Below, in pieces: positions 1 to 7,186 of a stretch of DNA of 9,551 nt. This DNA comes from Syntrophomonas sp. UBA5432 (GTDB lineage Bacteria; Bacillota; Syntrophomonadia; Syntrophomonadales; Syntrophomonadaceae): assembly GCA_002424365.1 (NCBI GenBank), contig DIRQ01000133.1, positions 20,770-30,320 on the forward strand. The letters run 5' to 3'. Position 1 is the first letter of the stretch. Every line of letters starts with the position of its first letter. The position numbers and the translations under genes are program-made. The notes under the pieces were generated by a model, which made no database searches, was not told the origin of the DNA, and saw nothing but the letters and a program-made list of their open reading frames with translations.

Positions 1-683
1 CCTCCCGGATTACAGCGTAAATCTACTATCCAGTTATCAGCCTTCGCCTTCTGTAAGCCCTTTACCGCTTTCTTCAATTCTCCAGCAGTACGCTCGCCAA
101 AATCATCTATCCCCAGGTATGCCACTTTATTATCCACCATCTCCGGGTGAACGGTGGGTACCTCCACTTTTTCCCTGGAAATATCAAAACTTAATACCTC
201 TCCATCACGTTTAACCTCCAGCGCCACCGTACTTCCAACCTCACCGCGCAGTATCTCCATGGCCTTATCCGAGTCCACACCTACCAGAGTAATCTCATCT
301 GCTGCTACAATTACATCATCCTTCTTAAGCCCCGCCTTCTCCGCCGGTGAACCCTTTATTACCGACAGCACCTGCACCCCATCACTTTCACCAGTTATGT
401 ATATCCCCACCCCGGTAAAATTTCCATTCAGCGCATCCACCTCATCCTGATACTCCTCCTGGGTAAGATAACGAGCATAGGGGTCACCCAGACGCTTAAG
501 CATTTCCTTTACGGTAGGGGTATTCAGAATATCAGGAGAAACCGGGTCAACATAATTGTCCTCAATAATCTTAACTATTTCCGCCCGGACATCATCACGA
601 GCTATAGCTACCGGACATAAACACCCAAAAATAAGAAAAAGACATAAGAGTAAAATGCCCACCCTACTATATTTATTAAACAT
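1..683 (-). CDS. S41 family C-terminal processing peptidase with PDZ domain (partial, 3' end outside window)
   Basis: I translated this frame by hand from the ATG at 683-681, which follows GGAGG with a 6-nt spacer. The window holds 227 codons; the C-terminal part lies beyond position 1. Residues 8-28 form a signal peptide or anchor ending in a plausible signal-peptidase cut after AIA. An LIFGC stretch at 17-21 is a weak alternative lipobox. Residues about 50-80 contain the LGDPYARYLT-type segment usual just before the PDZ domain in CtpA proteins. The PDZ domain spans about 88-165 (FTGVGIYI, GSPAEKAGLKKDDVI). The S41 catalytic domain starts near 185 and reaches DLRCNPGG, a variant of the family's DLRNNPGG. 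The catalytic Ser and Lys would follow outside the window. By family knowledge this is an envelope protease that cleaves near substrate C-termini. A terminator separates it from the upstream TolC-like gene, so it probably has its own promoter, though I see no clear one. Confidence 0.93.
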   Translation of the reverse strand, partial: MFNKYSRVGILLLCLFLIFGCLCPVAIARDDVRAEIVKIIEDNYVDPVSPDILNTPTVKEMLKRLGDPYARYLTQEEYQDEVDALNGNFTGVGIYITGESDGVQVLSVIKGSPAEKAGLKKDDVIVAADEITLVGVDSDKAMEILRGEVGSTVALEVKRDGEVLSFDISREKVEVPTVHPEMVDNKVAYLGIDDFGERTAGELKKAVKGLQKAKADNWIVDLRCNPG

Positions 684-768
684 TACCTTCCTCCATTCCA
701 GCCTCAAATAACCTTAACGTAATTAAATATATTCCATTAGATTCAACATATCCCTTTAATCGATACAG

Positions 769-796
769 AAAAAATATACCCGGCCTTTAAGCCGGG
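769..796 (-). terminator. Rho-independent terminator of the TolC-like gene
   Basis: On the minus strand a 6-bp all-GC stem CCCGGC/GCCGGG (779-784 with 791-796) encloses a 6-nt loop. It is followed by TATATTTTTT. It lies 20 nt after the stop codon of the TolC-like gene. Confidence 0.85.
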
Positions 797-815
797 CAAG
801 TTTTCCATAATTATT

Positions 816-1955
816 CTATTTAACGTTAGGAGTTTCAACGGGCGTTGCGTCATTCCAATCATCAGCACTATAAACCTGCTGTCCAGTCAGAAGTGCATAC
901 TGGGCTTTATACTGGGCCAGGCCAGCCCGGGCATTTTCCAGATTAATACGGGCATTTTGTTCTGCCACCTGCGCCGAAGATAGCTGGATTTTTGCTATCA
1001 AACCCAGGTCATATTTAAGCTCCGCCATTTTTACATCTTTGACAGTAGTTTCATAAGCTTTTTCGGCTACAGCTATCTGCCCTTCCATAGCATCTAACAT
1101 ATAATAAAGTTGCTCTATAGCTGCCCGCGTATCTCGTTTACTTTTCTCATAATCCACCTGAGCCAATTCCAGGTTGATATTTTGCATCTTAGATGATAGT
1201 CCTGGAATTACCCAGGGCTGCTGACTTTCTTCCACCTTTAGCTGAGCTTCTGCACTCCATACATCGCGGGATTCTGATAATCCCCGACTTACTTCCATAC
1301 TCAACTCATTCCTTTTATATTGAGCTAAAATTGGTCTACTGCTTAAGTCCGGCTGCCAACTCTTACTTTCATTCAGCAATGATCTTAAATTAGATATCGA
1401 ACCTTCATACTGGGCCTTATTAAGTTCATATGCTTCCTCCAGCTGCTTAATTCCAATTTTAGCCTTATCATATTCAAATTCGGCCAGTGTCCCTACTGCC
1501 CGGGCTACACTGCTCATAGTTAGCTGTCGTTTAGCATCGTCCAACTTCACTCGCGCTATTTCCATATTATTGTAATTGGTGACTGCAGCACAATAGGCAT
1601 TGACAACATTATAGGTAATACCATCCTGTGCAGTCCTTTCCGCCTTTTTTGCCGTTTGGTATCCGATTTCAGCCTGCTCATAACCGTTCATGATTTGCTG
1701 GTAAGCGGGCACTACCATTCCACCTGTTGGTATCCAGGTTACCATTTCGGCTGCATCGTCTCTAATAATTTCAGCTTTCTTAACACTTAACGAAGCTTTA
1801 CGAAGATCGGGATTTGTTTTATACGCTTTATCCAAAGCTTGCTCGATACTAAGGGGATTATTTGGCGAGATTGCAGCGGCATAAGAATAACTGACACTGC
1901 TTAATACCAAGCCCAGGCATAGTATGCTTGTTAATATGTATTTTTTAAATTTCAT
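816..1955 (-). CDS. TolC-like outer membrane efflux (OEP) family protein, short form
   Basis: This is a 379-aa exported protein. The ATG start follows AGGGG with a 9-nt spacer. Residues 1-27 are a signal peptide with a basic MKFKK start, a hydrophobic core and an Ala-rich cut. The mature protein is almost entirely helical coiled coil. It shows the two-repeat OEP pattern: LSIEQALDKAYKTNPDL at 35-51, and the second-repeat signature LKYDLGLIAKIQLSSAQVAEQ at 313-333, then a helix ending in LLTGQQ near 360. OEP family members are typically about 420-490 aa. The second repeat has little room for beta-barrel strands, so this may be a periplasm- or wall-spanning coiled-coil protein rather than a pore. 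TolC family members normally dock to membrane-fusion proteins of efflux or type I secretion systems; no such partner is in the window. The gene is monocistronic, with its own promoter (2004-2032) and terminator. Confidence 0.85.
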   Translation of the reverse strand: MKFKKYILTSILCLGLVLSSVSYSYAAAISPNNPLSIEQALDKAYKTNPDLRKASLSVKKAEIIRDDAAEMVTWIPTGGMVVPAYQQIMNGYEQAEIGYQTAKKAERTAQDGITYNVVNAYCAAVTNYNNMEIARVKLDDAKRQLTMSSVARAVGTLAEFEYDKAKIGIKQLEEAYELNKAQYEGSISNLRSLLNESKSWQPDLSSRPILAQYKRNELSMEVSRGLSESRDVWSAEAQLKVEESQQPWVIPGLSSKMQNINLELAQVDYEKSKRDTRAAIEQLYYMLDAMEGQIAVAEKAYETTVKDVKMAELKYDLGLIAKIQLSSAQVAEQNARINLENARAGLAQYKAQYALLTGQQVYSADDWNDATPVETPNVK

Positions 1956-2003
1956 TAATTAGCACCCCTCTTTTTATTCCGACTCGCCGGTCAGGTTAAA
2001 TTC

Positions 2004-2032
2004 ATTATATAAAGAGTCAGGCACTGTGTCAA
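2004..2032 (-). promoter_or_regulatory. Consensus sigma-A promoter of the TolC-like gene
   Basis: Reading the minus strand, TTGACA (2032-2027) is followed after exactly 17 nt by TATAAT (2009-2004). Both hexamers match consensus perfectly. The expected start site is near 1997, giving a leader of about 40 nt before the ATG at 1955. GTCAGG occurs at 1990-1995 and again at 2016-2021. GACTC or its complement occurs at 1981-1985, 2014-2018 and 2036-2040, so repressor sites could flank the promoter. Confidence 0.88.
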
Positions 2033-2055
2033 TAAGACTCCTTTATCATTCCTAT

Positions 2056-2088
2056 AAAAAAACCGAACCCCAGTTGGGGTTCGGTTTT
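2056..2088 (-). terminator. Rho-independent terminator after the stalk-domain protein gene
   Basis: A perfect inverted repeat (2059-2072 with 2075-2088) has a 10-bp core CCGAACCCCA/TGGGGTTCGG flanked by AAAA/TTTT, leaving only 2 nt between the arms. On the minus strand it runs into seven T residues. It lies 25 nt after the stop codon. The flanking T-runs on both strands make it potentially bidirectional. Confidence 0.93.
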
Positions 2089-2113
2089 GCATAGTTTTTG
2101 GGTTACTATGATA

Positions 2114-4327
2114 CTATTGGGAAATCAGAACTGTCCGGGTGCCGGCATCCCAACCAACCACATAGCCAAATCCTTCTGCTACATAGCGAGCAGGAAGCAT
2201 AGTCCGACCATTGCTGATTTCGGGAGCAACATCCATGGTCTGAGCTTCACCATTAACAGTAATGGTAGTGCTGCCAATAGTCATTTCTACAACATCGTCA
2301 CCCTTGGTCAGAGTAACTTTCTGAGTCGCTTCATCCCAAACTACATCAGCTTCGGCAACTCCCAGAGCATATGCCAAGTAACGGACAGGTACATAAGTCC
2401 GATCGCCCTTAATATAAGGAGCTGCGTCCATAACCTTGGATACACCATTTACATTATAGATATTGGAACTAATTACAAACTGTGCACTAACAGTATCAGT
2501 TTCAGCAGGAGTTACACAAGTTGCAATTGCAGTGGAGCCAGCTGACTTATCGGTATTAAAGTCAACTAATGCAGTTGAACCGGTTGCATCTGTAGTACCA
2601 TATTCATCTACTTCCACCAAAGTGGCTTTTACTTCGCCTTCTGGAACATATCTGTAAGCAGTTACATATACATCGGAGATAGTAATGGTACTTGGCTCAT
2701 CACTTGAGTATTTAACAACAATTCTAAATTGTTCATCATTTTCTATTAGCTTGGTTGAATCAATAACCAAGTCGCCTTCAGTTACTTCTACGGTCGGCTT
2801 CTTGCTGAATTTATATCCTTCATCCAAACCTACTACAATCATATTGCTGTCATTCTCAGCTGTGTCTAAAATTGCTTCTTCAATGTTTTCTTTTATGATG
2901 ATATCGGCAACTTTCTGGTTGGCAGCACCAGTTACTATTTTAGTAGCATTTTTAGCACTAATAGTTACCGGCAGTTTAGCTTCAGCTACTTTTACAGTAC
3001 CTTCTGCACCAGCAGTACCTCTAACAGTAACTTCGATATCTCCTTTAAAACCAGGATCTACCTTTACTTCAGCATCTTTAAAGACAATCTTACTAGCTTC
3101 ATCACTTGTTTTCGATACAGTCATTCTTATAGAACGATCTTTACTACCAGTTACAAAACGAACATCTTTTAGTTCAACACTACCTTCTACTATATCAGGA
3201 TTTATTTCGGGATCCCCACCACTATCTTTGACCCATTTTACGCCAGAGGGAAGGTCAAGAATAATGGTTCTGCCTTCAACTAAGCTACCTGCAATGGCTT
3301 CTTCGATGTTGAATTCACCAATTTCCTGTTCAGTACGTCCAGCTATAACTTCTTCGGTAGTTCCTTCGGTTACCGATACTTTATAGCTGCCATATTTTGC
3401 AACTACAACTTTAGTCTTGGAAATGTTTTTACTGCTAACAGTAACTGTTACATCGCCTTCTTTAGCATCGTCTTTTGCTTGAATTGTTGCAAAAACTGTA
3501 ACAGGAGCATTTAAATCAGTACCTATAGAAATTCTACCTGCGGTAGATTTTCCGAAAGCTTTGACATTTGTCACTTCCATTATATTATCATCAAATTCGG
3601 TGATAGAAAAATCACCGGCTAAGGAATTTAAGCCTTCAAATGCCCATCCTCCGGCAATTGTAGGTTTCTGCACCCACTCGAAACCTTTGGAAAGTTCAAA
3701 TTTAATTACTTCATTTTTTTCTAGAACGCCTGCAGTTGCCTCTGCTAGAGTTATACTATCGATTACGGACTCTCCATCGCCAATGTTCTTAACTGTTCCA
3801 GCAAGAACATTTACTTTGCCACCAGTAGCAATCCTAGCTATAGTTACTGAACCAGGTGGGAATGCACTTCCACTCGGAGCTAAGAAGCTAGCTACGATGT
3901 CACCAGAGCCACTCTTAATTTTTAGGTTTTCAAAAGTTAAAAGTATTTTTTCTTCCCCAGTATAGGCACCTTTTGTAACAGTTATGTCAACTGCTTGGCT
4001 GGATTTTCTTACTGCGTTTACTTTACCAAAGAGAGCGCCAGTACCCCTAATGCTCAAATCACTCTGTTTAGTTATTTCCACATTACTGGGTAACTTGGCT
4101 GTCACGATACTATCATATGTTCTATCAAATACTATTGCATCGCTAACATTTATTAATACCTGTGCATCAACATTCTGTAAAGCTGAACTAGTTTGAACTA
4201 CCGGAACATTCACTCCGCTATAGGTTATTGCCTCCGCTGCACCTGCTGTTCCTATGCCGGCAAACATGGTCATCAGCATAGCAAATACTATAAGCAGCGA
4301 TAGCTTTTTATTTCTTGCTTTTAGCAA
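2114..4327 (-). CDS. Large secreted repeat protein with C-terminal stalk (copper amine oxidase N-like) domain
   Basis: This 737-aa protein starts at TTG (4327), the only start well placed for the AAAGGAGG 8 nt upstream. Residues 1-31 are a signal peptide (LLIVFAMLMTMFAGIGTAGA). Residues about 55-560 are beta-rich. They repeat a degenerate motif, an EA.AG.L or similar helix turn followed by I..L..G..W/F, near 190-220, 340-366 and 478-507, with a weaker first copy near 57-85. This suggests roughly 130-140-residue tandem Ig-like modules. Residues about 616-737 form a Cu_amine_oxidN1/stalk domain (the PF07833 type) with two halves. Each half has NG, D.AP, R..(V/L)P.RY and V.WD-type elements: DRTYVPVRYLAYALG near 642-656, and GRTMLPARYVAEGFG near 707-721. 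There is one Cys (604). In Clostridia such domains are found on abundant wall-associated proteins and do not imply amine oxidase activity. A surface or S-layer-like role is inferred. It lies downstream of an O-antigen-ligase-like gene and is separated from it by a terminator. Confidence 0.88.
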   Translation of the reverse strand: MLKARNKKLSLLIVFAMLMTMFAGIGTAGAAEAITYSGVNVPVVQTSSALQNVDAQVLINVSDAIVFDRTYDSIVTAKLPSNVEITKQSDLSIRGTGALFGKVNAVRKSSQAVDITVTKGAYTGEEKILLTFENLKIKSGSGDIVASFLAPSGSAFPPGSVTIARIATGGKVNVLAGTVKNIGDGESVIDSITLAEATAGVLEKNEVIKFELSKGFEWVQKPTIAGGWAFEGLNSLAGDFSITEFDDNIMEVTNVKAFGKSTAGRISIGTDLNAPVTVFATIQAKDDAKEGDVTVTVSSKNISKTKVVVAKYGSYKVSVTEGTTEEVIAGRTEQEIGEFNIEEAIAGSLVEGRTIILDLPSGVKWVKDSGGDPEINPDIVEGSVELKDVRFVTGSKDRSIRMTVSKTSDEASKIVFKDAEVKVDPGFKGDIEVTVRGTAGAEGTVKVAEAKLPVTISAKNATKIVTGAANQKVADIIIKENIEEAILDTAENDSNMIVVGLDEGYKFSKKPTVEVTEGDLVIDSTKLIENDEQFRIVVKYSSDEPSTITISDVYVTAYRYVPEGEVKATLVEVDEYGTTDATGSTALVDFNTDKSAGSTAIATCVTPAETDTVSAQFVISSNIYNVNGVSKVMDAAPYIKGDRTYVPVRYLAYALGVAEADVVWDEATQKVTLTKGDDVVEMTIGSTTITVNGEAQTMDVAPEISNGRTMLPARYVAEGFGYVVGWDAGTRTVLISQ

Positions 4328-4335
4328 ATTGTTTT

Positions 4336-4343
4336 CCTCCTTT
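4336..4343 (-). promoter_or_regulatory. Ribosome binding site that decides a TTG start
   Basis: The minus strand reads AAAGGAGG, then 8 nt, then TTG at 4327-4325. No ATG or GTG lies at suitable spacing, and the TTG start gives a complete signal peptide. Later in-frame Met codons would remove the basic N-terminus. Confidence 0.85.
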
Positions 4344-4370
4344 ATAATTAGATATGATTTCCAGGTATTC

Positions 4371-4383
4371 GACCCGGTGGGTC
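4371..4383 (-). repeat. Small hairpin in the 5' leader of the surface protein gene
   Basis: GACCC (4371-4375) pairs with GGGTC (4379-4383) around a 3-nt loop, about 45 nt before the TTG start. It sits in the putative untranslated leader. It is flanked by short complementary pieces: AGAT/ATCT nearby, and AGGT/ACCT at 4401-4404 and 4363-4366. I could not match it to a known riboswitch class. Confidence 0.4.
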
Positions 4384-4402
4384 ATCTGCGAAATAGATTA
4401 AC

Positions 4403-4471
4403 CTATTCCCCCTTCCTTAAAACTAGAGGTTTTATTTTTAGGTAATCAGTGGAGGATATGTAACCAGCCAT
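4403..4471 (-). CDS. Probable short leader peptide (22 aa)
   Basis: On the minus strand an ATG at 4471-4469 follows GGAGG (4482-4478) with an ideal 6-nt spacer. It opens 22 codons ending in TAG at 4405-4403. The peptide begins MAGYISSTDY and is basic toward its C-terminus (KIKPLVLRKGE). Its stop lies 75 nt before the TTG start of the large surface protein. The start region and the Shine-Dalgarno region each belong to a different inverted repeat, suggesting a translated regulatory leader rather than a functional protein. No homology is recognised. It could be chance, but a strong ribosome site in an otherwise non-coding gap is the argument for it. Confidence 0.45.
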   Translation of the reverse strand: MAGYISSTDYLKIKPLVLRKGE

Positions 4472-4503
4472 GACTTTCCTCCACCAGATATAACATGGCT
4501 GGT
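4449..4503 (-). repeat. Two interleaved perfect inverted repeats around the leader ORF start
   Basis: Repeat A is GTGGAGGA (4449-4456) with TCCTCCAC (4477-4484), 8 bp. Repeat B is ACCAGCCATG (4463-4472) with CATGGCTGGT (4494-4503), 10 bp. The arms alternate A-B-A'-B', so the RNA could form either hairpin or a pseudoknot. In the minus-strand RNA, one arm of A contains the leader ORF's Shine-Dalgarno and one arm of B contains its ATG. Confidence 0.6.
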
Positions 4504-4590
4504 AATTCTGACGCTATAAATATTAAAATTGTTCCAGGTTCTACGTCATTCTCTGGTATGTTGACGATAATTAGTTGTAAAATGTTCCAC

Positions 4591-4623
4591 AAAAATAAAA
4601 AACCTCCCATGAAATATGAGAGG
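4591..4623 (-). terminator. Rho-independent terminator of the O-antigen-ligase-like gene
   Basis: On the minus strand CCTCTCAT (4623-4616) pairs with ATGGGAGG (4610-4603), with one G-T wobble and a 5-nt loop. It is followed by TTTTTTATTTTT. It lies 27 nt after the stop codon at 4651 and separates this gene from the surface protein gene. Confidence 0.88.
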
Positions 4624-4650
4624 CCTGTTTCTGAAAACCAATTTAGGTTA

Positions 4651-7062
4651 TTATTTTAAAATCGGTATCTCTACTAATTGCTTATAGCGCTTAAATAAAT
4701 CTGGATTACTTTGTTCCAGCCCTGCTGTGAGCTGCTGGGCCTGGGTGGTATCGCCTTTTTTATATAATGCAGCAGCATACCAGATTAAATTATTAGGTTC
4801 AGTGGCCACTGGTGCCAGTACCGGCAGTGCTTTATCGTAATTGCCCAGCAGATAATGACCTCGCGCTAAATATAATTGCGAGTTAGGATTAAACTGCAGC
4901 GGTGCTCCCTGCCAGCCCCTATCCGCATTAACCAGTTTTATCTGCGCCTGTATCTTATCTTCCAGCCCCACCAGTTTATAGGTCAGTTTCCCAGCCGCTT
5001 CATAATTAGCCACATTCAAATAGGCCTCCGTACCAGACCATAGCACCTGGGCTAAAGTATTATACGCATTTGCATCCAGAGGAATGCTTTTAACATTGCC
5101 TTCTGCCAGGTGAACTATGAGATCTATATCTCCCACACGGGTAGAACTATCTAATAAAGAATTACGCACCTTAATATCATAGAAACTAAAGCGCTCAGCT
5201 TTTTTTATCTCTGACACTGCCTTCTGGTAATAATTACGACTTAGTTCTGGATTGGCTTCACGAAACTGCTGGGCGCGAATGGCGTAGACCTGGGCTAAGT
5301 TAGTATGGTACATACCACTCCAGGAATCACCGGCAGTTGCCCGGATATATTTATTTTCGGCCTCTGCCAGCAAGCGGTTTTGCTCGGTGACATCAGTACT
5401 TTTTGCCATCTGTTCTATAACTTTACCGGCGGCTTGAGAATTGTTGAAAGCGGAGGTAAAGCTGCTTCCACAAAAGAGTAAAAGCAGGGCAAAAACTGCT
5501 GCCAGAGTAATATTTATCGGAGCTTTTAACTCTTGTAATTGCCTCTGCTCTTCTATCATCAGAGCAGCATTTATAAGGGCGAAAAGTACCCATAATACCA
5601 GGGCCAATGCCATTAATGATAGGTCAAAGTCCATAGCCGCATGCAGACCAAAGGCTAAGGCGGCACTGGTAACACCCCAGTTTAAAACCCAGTTTTCAGT
5701 TGCCCGCTGAGCGTTAGGAGCCGATCTGAATTTCCTATAATTTTGATACAAACGGAAAATAGATAGCAGGAGTACTACCCACATGGCTATAAAGGCTATA
5801 AATCCTATAGTCCCTGCCTCCACCCAAACCTGTACAAAATGATTGTGGACTTCCGTGGTATGAATCAGGTAATCCTGGTACTGGTGATACAGGGCATTCC
5901 AGCCCCCAGCTCCGGTACCTACAACCGAGTGGTCTTTCACTATAGTAATTCCCCAGCGAGCAAAATCATAGCGCGCCTGGTAACTAGTACTCTGCAGGTC
6001 TACTATTCCCTTCAGTTCTGTCCCTATAGCATCAGGGGTTATGCTGATGAGTCTATCCATTTGTACCGGTTGTAGGAAAACAACTATTCCCAGCAGGATA
6101 AGTACGGCAGCTATGGTTATGGTGCGGTTTTTACGGTAAGAATAGGCCAGGATCTCCCAGAGACCCTGACCAACAATTACTACTACTAGACCAATCCACA
6201 GTAGAGCCAATCCGCTGGAAGGGTTTTCGCCGGTTACTACCGGAATAAATCGAGATGCAGTTATAGCAGCAGCACCAGCGGCCACTCCTAAATAAAATAC
6301 GGACCGGAAGCGGTATATTCCGGGCATACCTATTACTAATAAAATAATCCCGGCCAACAGTATCAACCAGGCACCCTTGGACAATGATCCCAGTACAGTT
6401 AATAGCATAAGGAAACAAACTATACCGTAAATTAACTTCCGACCTATATTTTCCTCCCGTACCCAGAGGGTTATGCCAATCAAGGTCATTACCGCCAGGA
6501 AGGCCGCAGTAGAATTAGAGTACTGCAGGGTAGAATAAATCGCCCGACCATTGAAAGCAGCCGGATACTTTGAATAGCCGGTTGCCGCTAATATGCCGAT
6601 AGCAGCTACTCCAGCTCCGGATGCCAGCAGAACCTGCAGTATTTTTTCATATCCCTGATAATCCTTCACCACCCGGGTAACCATCCAATAAACCATAAAC
6701 AGGTTTAACGCTCTTAAAAAGCCGTACAGGGCTTCTCCCGGATGGACAGCACCAAAGAGAGATAATAGGTAAGCAGCGACGTAGGCCAGTACTGCCCAGT
6801 CCAGGGGAGTACGCAGGAAACTGTAATCCCTCCGCCTGATTTTTTCCACCCATATAAAGATGAAAACCAACGCAGTTAGGATATGATATATGAAGATATT
6901 TTCGTTAAAAAATAGTCCTCTGACATACGGGGGATAGAATATTAGTACTGCCAGAGTAATAAAAAGGGCTAATGTCAGCCATTTGTTTATGTTTGTCTTT
7001 TTCGTTTCCTCTATAGCAACAGCAGGTTTCTTTTTATATACGTTCTTCTTTTTTTGCGCCAT
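4651..7062 (-). CDS. O-antigen ligase family membrane protein with C-terminal TPR region
   Basis: This 803-aa protein starts at ATG 7062, preceded by GGGAGAGG. Residues 1-27 are a Lys-rich cytoplasmic tail. About a dozen hydrophobic segments fill 28-530. The Wzy_C/O-antigen-ligase signature sits in the large external loop and following helix: GTGAGGWNALY at 382-392, and TEVHNHFVQVWVEAGTIG at 403-420 with His406/His408. An Arg-containing LQSTSYQARYDFARWG segment lies just before it. The TM region is followed from about 550 by a soluble helical part with TPR-like units, for example NSQLYLARGHYLLGNYDKALPVL near 727-749 and LIWYAAALYKKGDTTQAQQL near 759-778. By family, such enzymes move or polymerise lipid-linked glycans on the outer membrane-face side. 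In a Clostridia-type cell the acceptor may be a surface or pilin-like protein. It has its own promoter and terminator. Confidence 0.9.
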   Translation of the reverse strand: MAQKKKNVYKKKPAVAIEETKKTNINKWLTLALFITLAVLIFYPPYVRGLFFNENIFIYHILTALVFIFIWVEKIRRRDYSFLRTPLDWAVLAYVAAYLLSLFGAVHPGEALYGFLRALNLFMVYWMVTRVVKDYQGYEKILQVLLASGAGVAAIGILAATGYSKYPAAFNGRAIYSTLQYSNSTAAFLAVMTLIGITLWVREENIGRKLIYGIVCFLMLLTVLGSLSKGAWLILLAGIILLVIGMPGIYRFRSVFYLGVAAGAAAITASRFIPVVTGENPSSGLALLWIGLVVVIVGQGLWEILAYSYRKNRTITIAAVLILLGIVVFLQPVQMDRLISITPDAIGTELKGIVDLQSTSYQARYDFARWGITIVKDHSVVGTGAGGWNALYHQYQDYLIHTTEVHNHFVQVWVEAGTIGFIAFIAMWVVLLLSIFRLYQNYRKFRSAPNAQRATENWVLNWGVTSAALAFGLHAAMDFDLSLMALALVLWVLFALINAALMIEEQRQLQELKAPINITLAAVFALLLLFCGSSFTSAFNNSQAAGKVIEQMAKSTDVTEQNRLLAEAENKYIRATAGDSWSGMYHTNLAQVYAIRAQQFREANPELSRNYYQKAVSEIKKAERFSFYDIKVRNSLLDSSTRVGDIDLIVHLAEGNVKSIPLDANAYNTLAQVLWSGTEAYLNVANYEAAGKLTYKLVGLEDKIQAQIKLVNADRGWQGAPLQFNPNSQLYLARGHYLLGNYDKALPVLAPVATEPNNLIWYAAALYKKGDTTQAQQLTAGLEQSNPDLFKRYKQLVEIPILK

Positions 7063-7102
7063 TTTTCCTCTCCCATTGACGATTCCTATTAGATATGGTC
7101 TT

Positions 7103-7132
7103 ATATTACCATGTTGTTATATTACCAGGCAA
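7103..7132 (-). promoter_or_regulatory. Probable promoter of the ligase gene with a direct repeat
   Basis: On the minus strand TTGCCT (7132-7127) is followed after 18 nt by TAATAT (7108-7103), which is preceded by TGG as in an extended -10. The 11-mer TGGTAATATAA occurs twice (complement at 7101-7111 and 7117-7127) with a 16-bp period and overlaps the -10. It could be a tandem operator or a duplicated -10. Confidence 0.5.
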
Positions 7133-7136
7133 TGTA

Positions 7137-7186
7137 GTAGAGGGGGAAAAAGGACCTTGCTTCCTTATCCCCCCTATTTCCTCTAC
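7137..7186 (-). repeat. Imperfect hairpin spanning the end of the 207-aa protein gene
   Basis: GTAGAGG (7137-7143) pairs with CCTCTAC (7180-7186). Further inner G-run/C-run and AGGA/TCCT pairing is possible. The second arm overlaps the stop codon of the upstream gene. No T-run follows on the minus strand, so it is not a canonical terminator, though it may act as an RNA 3'-end or stability element. Confidence 0.45.

Larger units (their letters stand above)
4328..4650. other. 323-nt gap between the ligase and surface protein genes
   Basis: Contents on the minus strand, in order: the ligase terminator; about 90 nt of AT-rich sequence where the surface protein promoter should lie, although no good -35/-10 pair stands out; interleaved inverted repeats; a 22-codon leader ORF; a small GACCC hairpin; and the Shine-Dalgarno site. 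The plus strand shows no credible gene. Confidence 0.6.

Noticed and set aside
2685..3386. Long plus-strand open frame (233 aa) and similar plus-strand frames at 154-450, 2087-2545, 3561-3965 and 6983-7504
   Set aside because: They lie antisense to clearly coding minus-strand genes, have low-complexity Ser/Thr/Leu-rich translations and no convincing ribosome sites.
4360..4405. Three-way-junction-like fold suggesting a riboswitch before the surface protein gene
   Set aside because: The helices are only 4-5 bp and the loops do not match the conserved cores of riboswitch classes I know (c-di-GMP, purine, fluoride, guanidine).
4406..4440. Plus-strand hairpin AAAAC/GTTTT followed by ATTTTTA as a terminator
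   Set aside because: The stem is short and AT-rich, and no plus-strand gene exists to terminate.
4446..4496. Alternative 16-codon ORF starting at the other ATG of the 10-bp inverted repeat
   Set aside because: It has no Shine-Dalgarno upstream, whereas the ORF starting at 4471 has an ideal one.
6131..6418. Minus-strand 95-aa frame inside the ligase gene
   Set aside because: It is an out-of-frame shadow of a well-supported membrane protein and shows no independent start signal.
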